From Chryseobacterium luteum (GTDB lineage Bacteria > Bacteroidota > Bacteroidia > Flavobacteriales > Weeksellaceae), in contig NZ_JPRO01000001.1 of NCBI RefSeq assembly GCF_000737785.1, positions 1 through 64,000 on the forward strand: DNA of 64,000 nucleotides, in the 5' to 3' direction. A program made the translations under genes and the position numbers. This document shows positions 25,537 through 34,301 of the stretch, piece after piece (the first letter of the stretch is position 1; every line of letters starts with the position of its first letter). Under the pieces are notes generated by a model that ran no database searches, was not told the origin of the DNA, and saw only the letters and a list, made by a program, of their open reading frames with translations.

Positions 25537-28419
25537 TTAGAATCTAAATTGAAGATTAACAAAATAAGATCTTCCCTGAGAGTACCAGTATTTCGGAGCA
25601 AATACCATGTTTCCGCTGTCATAATCATTTGAATAATCAGTATAATTAACATTTCTGGTCTGCTCAAACCCTCCCGTAATATAATTTTTATTATTAAGAA
25701 TATTATTAACGGATGCAGATATCAATACATAATATTTACCGATCATCCATGATTTACCGACATTGGCATTAAGGAAGAATTCGCTTGGTAATTTTGTAGG
25801 TGTAAGAACTCTTGCCAATTCTTCAGGACTTACATTATCATAAGGTACTCCCGGTGTACTTGGATTAGAATAGAATCTTTCTGTTCTGGTTACCGGAGAC
25901 GGATCCAAGAATGAATGTCCGAAATAGTTCCAGCTTGCACCCACCCACCAGTATTTAGGGCTGCTGTATCTAAGACCTAAATTATATGCTTCCTGAGGTG
26001 TTCCTCCCTGTCTGTAATTTTTCAGGGTAGCTTCTCCCATATTCGTATATGATCTGGCAACAATATTTCCGTTCCCATCAAGTTCTCTGAAAGTTCCAAC
26101 AGCATCAGACGCAAAATAAACGGTTGGGTTATTGGTATAAGTATACTGTCCTAAGCTTAATAATCCGTTAGCCGTTAGTGTAGGGGTAATTTTCACCTGT
26201 GCGCCAAGCTCAATACCCATATTTCTCTTATTAGCACCTGCAAGCACCTGAGTAATAAAAGCACCGTCCTGAACAGGAGCCTGATCTCCACTTTCTGTAA
26301 GCGTCGTTAACTTAACTCCCTGAGCAAAATATCTCTGTACACTTGTTTCATTTTGAGTATTAACAAGGTATCCTGTCAATCTAATCTTCACAACTGGAGT
26401 GGACAACACATAGCTCAAATCATTGGCATCAATAACAACATTTTTGATATTGGGAGTTATAACACCACTTACTCTCGTGTTAAAATAAATATCATTCAGG
26501 AAAGGAGACTGTGAAAAATAAGCCCCGTTATATACAAGGAAGTTTCTACCATTGATTCTATAAGTAGCCTGACCTTTCACGCCAACATTCCAGAAGTTCT
26601 TATCCTCACCTTTTCCGTAAGATGACTGGTATAAGTAATGCTGAAATAAGCCTTCTCTGTTGTTGTTGGTGTAACCAAACATCCCGGAAACAAAAACATC
26701 AAATTTACCCGTAGAAAATTTAAATGCAGGATTGATTTTTACTTCCTGTCTTCTGAGGATATAATCATAAGTAATTTTATCACCTTCTTTTTTACCAACG
26801 GAAGCGTTGTCTTCCCTTGTGTTATACTTAGCATAAAATCTGTCCCCGGTTGTATTGGACCCGAACGGATCCATATTCAGTGCAAAATCAGCTCCTAATA
26901 AATCATTTACTTCTCTGTATTGCTCAGATTTATAATTTTGATAAGATAAGTTTAAAATAAAACGCGAAGTATCACTAAAGTTATAAGTATAGTGGGTAGA
27001 CGCATTGAATATTTTATCATCTTTTACATCATCCACCAGGAAATAAGCAGCCCTTTTCCCACCCAGTTCAGGAATATAGAGATCCTTATTATCAGCTCTA
27101 TTTGCTGCATAAAGATTATCCCAGTTGATCTGTGTATAAGCTTCATCATTATTGGTCCATCTGTCATTCCAAAGTCCTATATTCTCAGCTTGTGATGGAG
27201 CCGGATTTTTGAAATTCAGCCAGTAACTTGGTAAATTACGGTAATAGGTAGGAGATGGATTATTAGCTCTATACCAATCCAGTCTTGAACTGTAGTCTTT
27301 ACCGAACTGATAGGAAACGGATGTCCATAATTGAGAGTTCTTATTGATCTTCCAGAAATCCTGCAATTGAAACAATGGTTGGAATCCTCTTCTTACTCTC
27401 TCATTTCTTTTCTCTCCATCTTGCCATCCCCAGTAAGAATTATAATGAATTCCTCTGAAATCGTATACTTCCTGTGTATTTGGACTGGAAGAGCTTCTTG
27501 CATATTTGGAACCAATGGCATTGAATGTTAAAGTATGGCTGTCACTGAATTTCTTTTCAATTCCAAGATAACCGCTGTATGCATCATAAGACGTTCCGTC
27601 CTGTATTCCTTCCTGAGCCCATCTTCTGGCAATCATCCCTGTAAATGCCCATCCTTTCTTGCTCATTCCGGAAGAAAACCTGTAGGACAGCCTGTTGGTG
27701 TAGTTTCTGTTTGTCAATGAATACGTTAATTGGCTTCCTTTTCTGTACTCACTGGCTTTTGTATTTTTATAAATAACCGAGCTGTTACCACCGAATGCAT
27801 ATTCTGATGGTGCATGATTGGCTGAAATTTCCGGATACCTTGTGATCTCATTAAGTCCACCCCAGTTTCCAAAATCAACATTACCATTATCAGATTCAAC
27901 CATAGAAACACCATTCATCATAGATTCTACCGACCTTCCGTCAATTCCTCTCGGACGGAACCAGTAAAAACCTAAATCAAATGCAGCAATTCTACTGAAA
28001 ACATCCTGAGATGACTGCAGTAAACCTACCGTGGAGGTTTGGCCACTGTTACTATCTTCACCATCACCACTATTATCAATAATGGCTAATCCCTGATCTG
28101 CGTTTGTAAGTGCAGAATATAGGGTTATTACCCCTAGATCCTTTTTTTTCTCACTGGCTACGTCAAACTCCATCATTTTGGTTTCGAAGTTTGGTTTCGT
28201 AATCATAATTTGATAATGGCCCGGCTGCAGGTCTACAAACTGGAAGTATCCAATTTTGTCAGCCGTTACATCATTTTCACTCCCTTTAAGATCTACTTCT
28301 GCCTTTTCAACAGGCTTTCCTTCGGCATCCTTAAGATACGCAAACACAGTGGTCTGCGCGAAATAGAATGAAGCAGGAAGTAAAGTAAATAAAGAGACTA
28401 ATGATAGTTTTTTAATCAT
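25537..28419 (-). CDS. TonB-dependent receptor with carboxypeptidase-regulatory-like domain
   Basis: A 960-residue outer membrane receptor. The signal peptide (MIKKLSLVSLFTLLPASFYFAQ) is followed by a CarboxypepD_reg-like domain (~24-95: AYLKDAEGKPVEKAEVDLKG, PGHYQIMITKPNFET). Next come a plug domain and a barrel with aromatic-rich strands, ending YFVNLQFRF. It is paired with the DUF5689 lipoprotein gene downstream. It is divergent from the endonuclease/exonuclease/phosphatase gene, with 245 bp between them. A good -33/-7 promoter precedes it. The ligand is unknown; an organic phosphate or nucleic acid fragment is a reasonable guess from context only. Confidence 0.9.
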   Translation of the reverse strand: MIKKLSLVSLFTLLPASFYFAQTTVFAYLKDAEGKPVEKAEVDLKGSENDVTADKIGYFQFVDLQPGHYQIMITKPNFETKMMEFDVASEKKKDLGVITLYSALTNADQGLAIIDNSGDGEDSNSGQTSTVGLLQSSQDVFSRIAAFDLGFYWFRPRGIDGRSVESMMNGVSMVESDNGNVDFGNWGGLNEITRYPEISANHAPSEYAFGGNSSVIYKNTKASEYRKGSQLTYSLTNRNYTNRLSYRFSSGMSKKGWAFTGMIARRWAQEGIQDGTSYDAYSGYLGIEKKFSDSHTLTFNAIGSKYARSSSSPNTQEVYDFRGIHYNSYWGWQDGEKRNERVRRGFQPLFQLQDFWKINKNSQLWTSVSYQFGKDYSSRLDWYRANNPSPTYYRNLPSYWLNFKNPAPSQAENIGLWNDRWTNNDEAYTQINWDNLYAANRADNKDLYIPELGGKRAAYFLVDDVKDDKIFNASTHYTYNFSDTSRFILNLSYQNYKSEQYREVNDLLGADFALNMDPFGSNTTGDRFYAKYNTREDNASVGKKEGDKITYDYILRRQEVKINPAFKFSTGKFDVFVSGMFGYTNNNREGLFQHYLYQSSYGKGEDKNFWNVGVKGQATYRINGRNFLVYNGAYFSQSPFLNDIYFNTRVSGVITPNIKNVVIDANDLSYVLSTPVVKIRLTGYLVNTQNETSVQRYFAQGVKLTTLTESGDQAPVQDGAFITQVLAGANKRNMGIELGAQVKITPTLTANGLLSLGQYTYTNNPTVYFASDAVGTFRELDGNGNIVARSYTNMGEATLKNYRQGGTPQEAYNLGLRYSSPKYWWVGASWNYFGHSFLDPSPVTRTERFYSNPSTPGVPYDNVSPEELARVLTPTKLPSEFFLNANVGKSWMIGKYYVLISASVNNILNNKNYITGGFEQTRNVNYTDYSNDYDSGNMVFAPKYWYSQGRSYFVNLQFRF

Positions 28420-28482
28420 GAGTATATTTATTTTTTTTAATACTTTTCTTATTAGTTTTCAACAGTTTAAAAGTTGGGGGCA

Positions 28483-28511
28483 CAAATTTAGTCAAAAATT
28501 GGAATTCACAA
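28483..28511 (-). promoter_or_regulatory. Promoter of the TonB receptor-DUF5689 operon
   Basis: On the minus strand TTG, 18 bases, TAAATTTG. This matches the Bacteroidota -33/-7 pattern and lies about 64 bases upstream of the receptor ATG. Confidence 0.6.
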
Positions 28512-28628
28512 CTTTTTTAACATTATTTTTTCTTAACATTGCAATCTTTTATGATTCATTATGTAAAAGAATTTCATTTAACTGTTTTAAATTTACAAAT
28601 ATTTAAAATGGGTTGAATTAAAAAAAGG

Positions 28629-28636
28629 TAAATTTG
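28629..28636 (+). promoter_or_regulatory. -7 box of the secreted nuclease/phosphatase gene
   Basis: TAAATTTG lies 28 bases upstream of the ATG at 28665. A TTG is present only 13 bases before it, shorter than usual. Confidence 0.45.
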
Positions 28637-28664
28637 TCGTTTAAATAATATTAATACTCTAAAG

Positions 28665-29852
28665 ATGAAGAAATTGATGAGTTTCATGGCTGTTATTTTT
28701 TCAATAATGGCTTTTACACAACAGGGGAAACTTAGGAAAGTGGCTGCCGTTGGTTTTTTAAATGTGGAAAACCTTTGGGACACCATCCGTTCTGCAGATT
28801 ATATTGATGGTACGAAAGACATCCGCAATCCTGCTTTCCATAGAAGTATTCCAATGGATTCTATCAAATTTTTAGAAGCAGAAAAATATGACGGTCCCTG
28901 GAGTGACGGTGCTTTAAATGGTAAAAAAGCAGTAAGATACCAAAGCGGCTCTGACGAATTCACACCCAGCAGCGGCAAAAATTACAATACTAAAATTTAC
29001 AAAGCAAAGCTTGCCAACGAAGCAAAAGTAATTTCTGAATTGGGAGCACAGTATACCAAAACAGCACCCGCTGTAGTCGGACTTATTGAAGTTGAAAACA
29101 GACAGGTCATTGAAGACCTGGTAAAGCAGCCCGTACTTGCCAAATATGACTACGGAATCATTCATTATAATTCCTATGATTACAGAGGAATTGATGTTGC
29201 CTTAATTTATCAGAAAAGAAGGTTTACCCCGACCAATTCATTGAAAAAAGAATTAAAAGTTTTCGGTGACGATGGAAAAAGAGAATATACCAGAGATATT
29301 CTGGTTGTAACCGGTTTTCTTGATAACGAAAAGGTAGCGTTCTTTATGAACCACTGGCCTTCAAGAAGAGGAGGTGAAGCCATTTCATTACCTAAGAGGA
29401 ATGCCGCCGCAGCTTTATTGAAACAACAGATGGACAGCATAAGAGCCGCAGATCCTTCTACTAAACTTTTTGCAATGGGTGACTTTAATGATGATCCGGT
29501 AAGCGCAAGTTTAAAAAACCATTTAAAAGCTGTTGCCAGTCCTAAAGACCTGAGTGAAACCACACCTTACCTTAATTTAATGTATCCTTTATATAAAAAA
29601 GGTATTGCCTCACTGGCTTATCAGGATGCTCCTAACCTTTTTGACCAGATCATTGTTTCTAAAAATCTGGTATTCGACCAGGTGACAAAAGAATATTCCG
29701 TGTATAAAGCAGAGATCTTTGCCCCGCCTTATTTAGTGAATAAAGAAGGTAATTATAAAGGTTATCCTTTCAGGTCCTGGAACGGAGACCAGTTTACTGG
29801 AGGATACAGTGACCACTTCCCGGCGTTTGTTATTCTTCAGAAAGAACCATAA
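28665..29852 (+). CDS. Secreted endonuclease/exonuclease/phosphatase family protein
   Basis: A 395-residue exported protein (signal peptide MKKLMSFMAVIFSIMAFTQQ) of the DNase I-like EEP superfamily. Motifs are VGFLNVENLWD near the start, VGLIEVENRQV (metal-binding Glu), NHWPSRRGGE (catalytic His region), FAMGDFNDDPVS (Asp-Asn pair) and GGYSDHFPAFV (final Asp-His). All catalytic positions are present. It could degrade extracellular nucleic acid or hydrolyse phosphodiesters in the periplasm or at the surface. It is divergent from a TonB receptor/DUF5689 pair, a combination that suggests nutrient (phosphate) scavenging. Confidence 0.9.
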   Translation: MKKLMSFMAVIFSIMAFTQQGKLRKVAAVGFLNVENLWDTIRSADYIDGTKDIRNPAFHRSIPMDSIKFLEAEKYDGPWSDGALNGKKAVRYQSGSDEFTPSSGKNYNTKIYKAKLANEAKVISELGAQYTKTAPAVVGLIEVENRQVIEDLVKQPVLAKYDYGIIHYNSYDYRGIDVALIYQKRRFTPTNSLKKELKVFGDDGKREYTRDILVVTGFLDNEKVAFFMNHWPSRRGGEAISLPKRNAAAALLKQQMDSIRAADPSTKLFAMGDFNDDPVSASLKNHLKAVASPKDLSETTPYLNLMYPLYKKGIASLAYQDAPNLFDQIIVSKNLVFDQVTKEYSVYKAEIFAPPYLVNKEGNYKGYPFRSWNGDQFTGGYSDHFPAFVILQKEP

Positions 29853-29863
29853 AAAATTAACTT

Positions 29864-29890
29864 AGGCACTCATTTTGAGTGCTTATTTTT
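29864..29890 (+). terminator. Intrinsic terminator
   Basis: GCACTCA / TGAGTGC (extended by G-T and A-T pairs) with a TTT loop and an AT-rich T tail, 11 bases after the nuclease stop and just before the next start. Confidence 0.75.
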
Positions 29891-29905
29891 TATACCATGT
29901 TCATT

Positions 29906-30325
29906 ATGAAAAATCTTATTATACTATTTTTCTTCGTCTTTATTCCTTTCAGCTGCTTTTCCCAAAACAGTCCCAAGAAAGAGGAAGAGAAATCTGAAAT
30001 GAAACCTTCTAAGAATGAAGACGGCGAGTGGGATCTTACGGTGATCGATACCCAGTTCGATTACTTTTTGAATGCAGTAGCCAAACCGATGAGCCAGTAT
30101 TCAGAATCCTATCTGAAAACGAAAAACACATTCCTTACCAGTGAATGGAATTCTTACTACAGCTCAGGAAAATACCGGGATATTATAGAGTCCGGGATAG
30201 ATTACAATCCAAGAGAAAACTACGGAATCAAATTTGAATATAAGCTGTATCAGGTTTTTGCTTATGTAAGCTGGAAATACGGACTGAAAATGAACGGGCT
30301 TTCCGGAAGTGATGCCGTGAGATAA
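29906..30325 (+). CDS. DUF6146-like secreted protein
   Basis: A 139-residue protein. ATG 29906 is chosen because it places the signal peptide (MKNLIILFFFVFIPFSCFSQ) at the N-terminus; the frame also has Met codons at 29879 and 29897, inside or next to the preceding terminator. After a charged linker the domain reads DLTVIDTQFDYFLNAVAKP, TFLTSEWNSYY and IDYNPRENYGIKFEYKLYQ. This agrees with the flavobacterial DUF6146 family as I remember it. No catalytic residues are evident and the function is unknown. An inverted-repeat element begins 12 bases after the stop. Confidence 0.7.
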   Translation: MKNLIILFFFVFIPFSCFSQNSPKKEEEKSEMKPSKNEDGEWDLTVIDTQFDYFLNAVAKPMSQYSESYLKTKNTFLTSEWNSYYSSGKYRDIIESGIDYNPRENYGIKFEYKLYQVFAYVSWKYGLKMNGLSGSDAVR

Positions 30326-30337
30326 ATGTTTCATTAA

Positions 30338-30508
30338 ACCATTAAGAAAATTGAAGGGATTAAGGACATTAAGCTAATTATTCATTTTTTAAGCGATCTT
30401 TATTTTCTTAATATTGAACCTGTCAAAAATCTGCGTAACCTGCCAAATCTGCAAGATTTTAAAAATTTAAACAGCCTTATTTTGACTACTCATAAAAATC
30501 TTAATGGT
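30338..30508. repeat. Gene-less inverted-repeat element, CCATTAAG family
   Basis: A 10-bp perfect terminal inverted repeat (ACCATTAAGA 30338-30347, TCTTAATGGT 30499-30508) encloses 171 bp without a gene. The left part has repeated TTAAG units (GGGATTAAGGACATTAAGC). The middle contains AAATCTGCGTAACCTGCC and AAATCTGC, resembling another dispersed flavobacterial repeat. Termini match those around the GxxExxY gene at 20724-21225. Confidence 0.6.
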
Positions 30509-30541
30509 AAAAATAATAGTTTCACATATTTAATCTTCAAT

Positions 30542-30573
30542 AAAAAAAGGTTCAGAATTTCTTCTGAACCTTT
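30542..30573 (-). terminator. Intrinsic terminator of the superoxide dismutase gene (minus strand)
   Basis: The 12-bp perfect stem AAAGGTTCAGAA / TTCTGAACCTTT with a 4-base loop is followed on the minus strand by a T run, 21 bases after the stop. Confidence 0.88.
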
Positions 30574-30593
30574 ACTTTTATAATAGCTGAAAA

Positions 30594-31190
30594 TTATTTG
30601 TTGAATAATTCCTCCACTTTATCCCAGTTTACAACATCAAAGAATGCTGAAACATAATCAGGTCTTCTGTTTTGGTAGTTCAAATAATAAGCGTGCTCCC
30701 AAACGTCCAATCCCAGAACAGGAGCTCCTTTAACATCTGCAACAGGCATTAACGGGTTATCCTGGTTGGGTGTAGAAGAAACAGATACAGAACCGTCTGA
30801 ATTCTTAACCAGCCAAGCCCATCCAGAACCGAATCTTGTTTTAGCGGCATCAGAAAAATCAGTTTTGAATTTTTCCAAACCTCCATAATTTTCAATGGCT
30901 GCTTTTACGTTTCCTACAGGCTCTTTACTACCTCCGGGAGTTAAAATTTCCCAGAATAAAGAGTGGTTGAAGTGTCCTCCTCCGTTATTTCTCACGGCTG
31001 GTTTGTCAGTTCCTGTCTGGCAGATCTCTTCGATAGTCTTTCCAGCCAATTCAGTTCCTTCAATTGCTTTATTTAAATTGTCGATATATGCCTGGTGGTG
31101 CTTCGTATGGTGGATCTCCATAGTTCTTGCATCAATAGTAGGCTCTAGTGCATCGTATGCATATCCTAATTTAGGTAATTCAAATGACAT
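30594..31190 (-). CDS. sodA: Superoxide dismutase, Mn/Fe family
   Basis: A 198-residue cytoplasmic enzyme beginning [17 protein letters not shown], the standard N-terminus. Metal ligands are visible: His in [14 protein letters not shown], His in [13 protein letters not shown], and Asp and His in [31 protein letters not shown] and PNQDNPLMP are of the Mn-type pattern (Fe enzymes usually have AAQxWNHxFxW), so Mn or cambialistic use is likely. The frame extends to an ATG at 31217, but the -7 box covers that position, which rules it out. Confidence 0.95.
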   Translation of the reverse strand: MSFELPKLGYAYDALEPTIDARTMEIHHTKHHQAYIDNLNKAIEGTELAGKTIEEICQTGTDKPAVRNNGGGHFNHSLFWEILTPGGSKEPVGNVKAAIENYGGLEKFKTDFSDAAKTRFGSGWAWLVKNSDGSVSVSSTPNQDNPLMPVADVKGAPVLGLDVWEHAYYLNYQNRRPDYVSAFFDVVNWDKVEELFNK

Positions 31191-31214
31191 AATTTTTATT
31201 TTTAATGTTATACC

Positions 31215-31246
31215 CAAATTTAACCAATATTTAAGCTATTATCAAA
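31215..31246 (-). promoter_or_regulatory. Promoter of the superoxide dismutase gene
   Basis: On the minus strand TTTG, 20 bases, TAAATTTG, a full match to the -33/-7 consensus. The -7 box overlaps the alternative ATG at 31217 and sets the start at 31190. Confidence 0.7.
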
Positions 31247-31434
31247 AACTGGGATTACTTTAATAAATCTTTAACATTGATATATTGATTTAGAATGAAT
31301 TAAATTTTTAAGAGTGAAGATAAAAGCCGGAAGAGTGAGGTTATTATAGCCTGAAGTACAGCTTCCGATACTTTCTTCTGTCAAATTCTTAAAAACTAAA
31401 ACTATCTGGCTCTCAAAAACAGGAGTATATCTAC

Positions 31435-31471
31435 AAAAAAGCACGAAGATCAGATGATCCCCGTGCTTTTT
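31435..31471 (-). terminator. Intrinsic terminator of rho (minus strand)
   Basis: AAAAAAGCACG ... CGTGCTTTTT with an internal GATCATCTGATC-type arm. On the minus strand the stem leads into a T run, about 20 bases after the rho stop. The preceding stretch 31247-31434 shows no gene. Confidence 0.75.
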
Positions 31472-31489
31472 ATTAACAATTAAATTAAT

Positions 31490-33358
31490 CTATTTATTCA
31501 TAGACATCAGGAATTCTTCATTATTTAAAGTTCCTCTGATGTTTTTATTTACAAATTCCATAGCTTCTACAGGGTTCATTTCAGAAAGATATTTTCTGAA
31601 AATCCACATTCTCTGGGAAGTCACCTCATCTAAAAGAAGGTCATCTCTACGCGTGCTTGAAGATACAAGATCAATCGCAGGATAAATTCTTCTGTTGGCA
31701 ATTTTTCTGTCCAGCTGAAGCTCCATGTTACCCGTTCCTTTAAATTCTTCAAAGATTACTTCGTCCATTTTAGAACCAGTATCGATTAGTGCTGTAGCAA
31801 TAATGGTTAATGAACCACCACCTTCAATTTTTCTGGCTGCTCCGAAAAATCTTTTCGGCTTGTGAAGAGCGTTGGCATCCACACCACCGGAAAGAACTTT
31901 TCCTGATGCTGGTGTAACGGTATTATAGGCTCTTGCCAATCTCGTAATAGAGTCAAGCAGGATCACTACATCATGTCCGCATTCAACCATTCTCTGGGCT
32001 TTTGCTAAAACAAGGTTGGCCACTTTTACGTGTTTGTCAGCTGCTTCATCAAATGTAGAGGCAATAACTTCTGCATTTACGCTTCTTTCCATATCAGTAA
32101 CTTCTTCAGGACGTTCGTCGATCAGCAGGACCATCATGTATACTTCAGGGTGATTGGCAGCAATAGAGTTGGCAATATCTTTAAGCAGCATTGTTTTACC
32201 CGTTTTAGGCTGGGCAACGATCATTGCTCTCTGTCCTTTCCCGATAGGTGCAAATAAATCAACAATTCTTGTAGACATTGTAGAATTATCTCCCGCCAGG
32301 TTAAATTTCTCTTCAGGGAAAAGCGGTGTTAAATATTCAAAAGCAACACGATCTTTAATGAATGCAAGATCACGTCCGTTTACTTCTATTGGTTTCAGTA
32401 AAGAAAAGTATTTTTCGCCTTCTTTCGGAAGTCTTACAATTCCTTTTACGGTATCTCCGGTTTTCAGACCGAAATTCCTGATCTGTGCTGTAGACACATA
32501 CACATCATCAGGAGAAGAGATATAACTGAAATCCGATGAACGAAGGAATCCGTAGTTATCCGGAAGGATTTCTAAAACCCCTTCAATACTTACCATCCCA
32601 TCAAAACTGAATTCTTTTCTCTGTTCAGCATGATGTTCCTCATTCCTGTCAGCATTTTGTCTGTGCTGATTCTGGTTGGGGTTCTGATTCTGATGTTGAT
32701 TAGGATTTTGGTTCTGACCCTGATTTTGATTTTGATGCTGGTTAGGATTCCTATGCTGGTTTCCGCTGTTCTGCGGATTATTGTGTCCTTTTTGCTGGGG
32801 TCTGGCCTGATTTTGAGGAATAGCAGGCTTTTCTTCTGATGGAGCAGGTTCCTGAGGTTCTGCAATTTTGGGAGCTTCTGCTCTTTCCTGGGGAGTTTCT
32901 GTATTGCCGGTATTGGTATTGGCAGTCACTCTTTTTCTTTTTTTCTTAGCCTGTGCTGAATTGTTTTCTTCAGGAGTGGCAGGTGTTTCAGTTTTTGGTT
33001 CTTCCTGTTTTACTTCTTCAGCAGCCGGCACCTTTTCTTCTACTTTCTCTTCAGCTTTGGGGCTTTCTTCAGTGGGTGCTTTTACTTCTGCTTTGGGTTT
33101 GGCAGGTTGTCTTTTGGGCGCTGCTTTTTTTACAGGAGCCTTGGCAGGTTTTTCTGCCGGTTTTTCTTCAGTATCCATACTGGTTTCTGTGGCGTTGAAA
33201 TAATCTTTTGCAACTTTAGGGTTAGAAGCCTGAAAGTCAAGAACGGCAAAGATTTTATCATTATCATTGCTGTTTCTAGCAACTTTAACGCCTAAATCTT
33301 TTAAGATTTTAGTCAGTTCCGTTACGGATTTTGACCTTAACGTTTCTATGTTAAACAT
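31490..33358 (-). CDS. rho: Transcription termination factor Rho with long disordered insert
   Basis: A 622-residue protein, about 200 residues longer than E. coli Rho. Order: Rho N-terminal domain (~1-48), a low-complexity region (~55-245), the cold-shock RNA-binding domain ([20 protein letters not shown]), and the hexameric ATPase with Walker [13 protein letters not shown] (~380), Walker [19 protein letters not shown] and the [20 protein letters not shown] loop. The insert is first Lys/Pro/Glu-rich, then Asn/Gln/His-rich ([20 protein letters not shown]). Bacteroides Rho proteins also have a disordered insert, reported to drive condensate formation. The promoter matches the full -33/-7 consensus and leaves a ~75-base leader. 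Confidence 0.96.
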   Translation of the reverse strand: MFNIETLRSKSVTELTKILKDLGVKVARNSNDNDKIFAVLDFQASNPKVAKDYFNATETSMDTEEKPAEKPAKAPVKKAAPKRQPAKPKAEVKAPTEESPKAEEKVEEKVPAAEEVKQEEPKTETPATPEENNSAQAKKKRKRVTANTNTGNTETPQERAEAPKIAEPQEPAPSEEKPAIPQNQARPQQKGHNNPQNSGNQHRNPNQHQNQNQGQNQNPNQHQNQNPNQNQHRQNADRNEEHHAEQRKEFSFDGMVSIEGVLEILPDNYGFLRSSDFSYISSPDDVYVSTAQIRNFGLKTGDTVKGIVRLPKEGEKYFSLLKPIEVNGRDLAFIKDRVAFEYLTPLFPEEKFNLAGDNSTMSTRIVDLFAPIGKGQRAMIVAQPKTGKTMLLKDIANSIAANHPEVYMMVLLIDERPEEVTDMERSVNAEVIASTFDEAADKHVKVANLVLAKAQRMVECGHDVVILLDSITRLARAYNTVTPASGKVLSGGVDANALHKPKRFFGAARKIEGGGSLTIIATALIDTGSKMDEVIFEEFKGTGNMELQLDRKIANRRIYPAIDLVSSSTRRDDLLLDEVTSQRMWIFRKYLSEMNPVEAMEFVNKNIRGTLNNEEFLMSMNK

Positions 33359-33438
33359 ACTTAATGTAAAAATGTAATTAATTGTGAGTAAGAAAAGTAA
33401 GTCCGGTGACTTTTGTTTTCAAGTACATATGTATAATG

Positions 33439-33469
33439 CAAATCTACACTTATTTTTGAATTGTGCAAA
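33439..33469 (-). promoter_or_regulatory. Promoter of rho
   Basis: On the minus strand TTTG, 19 bases, TAGATTTG. Its -33 box interlocks with the promoter of the divergent DUF4293 gene. Confidence 0.68.
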
Positions 33470-33485
33470 ATTTATGTTATTTTTG
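33455..33485 (+). promoter_or_regulatory. Promoter of the DUF4293 gene
   Basis: TTTG, 19 bases, TATTTTTG on the plus strand, 18 bases upstream of the ATG at 33504. It overlaps the rho promoter by about 15 bp, so only one polymerase could bind at a time. Confidence 0.68.
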
Positions 33486-33503
33486 CCAGGTATTTAATAA
33501 TCA

Positions 33504-33893
33504 ATGTTACAGAGAATACAGACTATATGGACTCTACTGGCAGTTTTAGCCGCAGTTTCCCTTTTCGTTACAGGACAGGATGTTGACGTTTTCGGCAATA
33601 TTCCGGTGATTGATATAAGCTGTATTGCGCTTGTTTTGGCAGGAGCACTGAGTATTTTCAGCTTTAAAAACAGAAAAAGACAAATTTTGCTGAATACGTT
33701 CGGCATCATTATAAACGTTTTGTTGATTGGTGTATTGGCGTACTGGTTACTAAACTTATCCGGAGGAATTCAGATTCCTGAGAAGGGTATTGAGCCGGTT
33801 TTCCCATTAATTGCGGTGATCTGTCTGCTTATAGCAAACATATACATCCGCAGAGATGAGAGGCTCGTAAAATCTGTAGACCGACTTCGATAG
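33504..33893 (+). CDS. DUF4293 family membrane protein
   Basis: A 129-residue protein with four transmembrane helices starting MLQRIQTIWTLLAVLAAVSLF. The MxQRIQT-x-(Y/W) opening and the divergent position next to rho are characteristic of the flavobacterial DUF4293 family. It ends with a cytoplasmic basic tail (YIRRDERLVKSVDRLR). The function is unknown. It is a single-gene unit with its own consensus promoter and a GNRA-loop terminator. Confidence 0.85.
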   Translation: MLQRIQTIWTLLAVLAAVSLFVTGQDVDVFGNIPVIDISCIALVLAGALSIFSFKNRKRQILLNTFGIIINVLLIGVLAYWLLNLSGGIQIPEKGIEPVFPLIAVICLLIANIYIRRDERLVKSVDRLR

Positions 33894-33917
33894 CCTTACA
33901 ACGATTTTTTGAGTGAG

Positions 33918-33943
33918 AACAGTTCCGAAAGGAGCTGTTTTTT
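33918..33943 (+). terminator. Intrinsic terminator of the DUF4293 gene
   Basis: AACAGTTCC / GGAGCTGTT (one G-T pair) closed by a GAAA tetraloop and followed by T residues. The remaining gap 33944-34301 holds an inverted-repeat element at 34109-34212; no other gene was seen. Confidence 0.8.
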
Positions 33944-34108
33944 ATTACAGCCTGTAATTTTTTATTTAAATGCAAAGTTTCACATTTACTTTTTATTTTA
34001 AGTAGAGAAAAGATGCCGACTTCACCGTTGGCTGGTTGGCGTAGCAGCACTTTATCGAATCAATCAAAGGTTAATTTTAAAAAATTATAATAGTCGTGGC
34101 ATTTTTTT

Positions 34109-34212
34109 AACCATTAAGATTGAATAAGTTTTTAAGAATATGAAGTTTAGTTTCGCTTAAAGGCAGATGATTTTCTTAACAATACTTAATCCCATTAATC
34201 TCCTTAGTGGTT
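34109..34212. repeat. Short inverted-repeat element, CCATTAAG family
   Basis: AACCATTAAG (34109-34118) and CTTAGTGGTT (34203-34212; one mismatch to the exact complement) enclose 104 bp with internal TTTTTAAGAATATGAAG and CTTAATCCCATTAATC. The ends match the elements at 20724-21225 and 30338-30508. An open frame runs from inside it into the M28 peptidase gene, but that is not evidence of translation. Confidence 0.55.
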
Positions 34213-34301
34213 CAAATATATTCTCACCAAATAATTTTATATCATTTTATGCAACATTTCCGTTAAAAATACGACTGATCCTATTAAATTATATATCAAA
34301 A

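Noticed and set aside
32868..33203. Long open frames on the plus strand opposite the rho N-terminal region
   Set aside because: They mirror the low-complexity Lys/Pro/Glu and Asn/Gln codons of rho; their composition (Leu, Val, Phe runs) is what the antisense of such codons gives, and rho itself is certain.
34167..34301. 45-residue extension of the M28 peptidase
   Set aside because: It is read through an inverted-repeat element and would bury the signal peptide; ATG 34302 is used.
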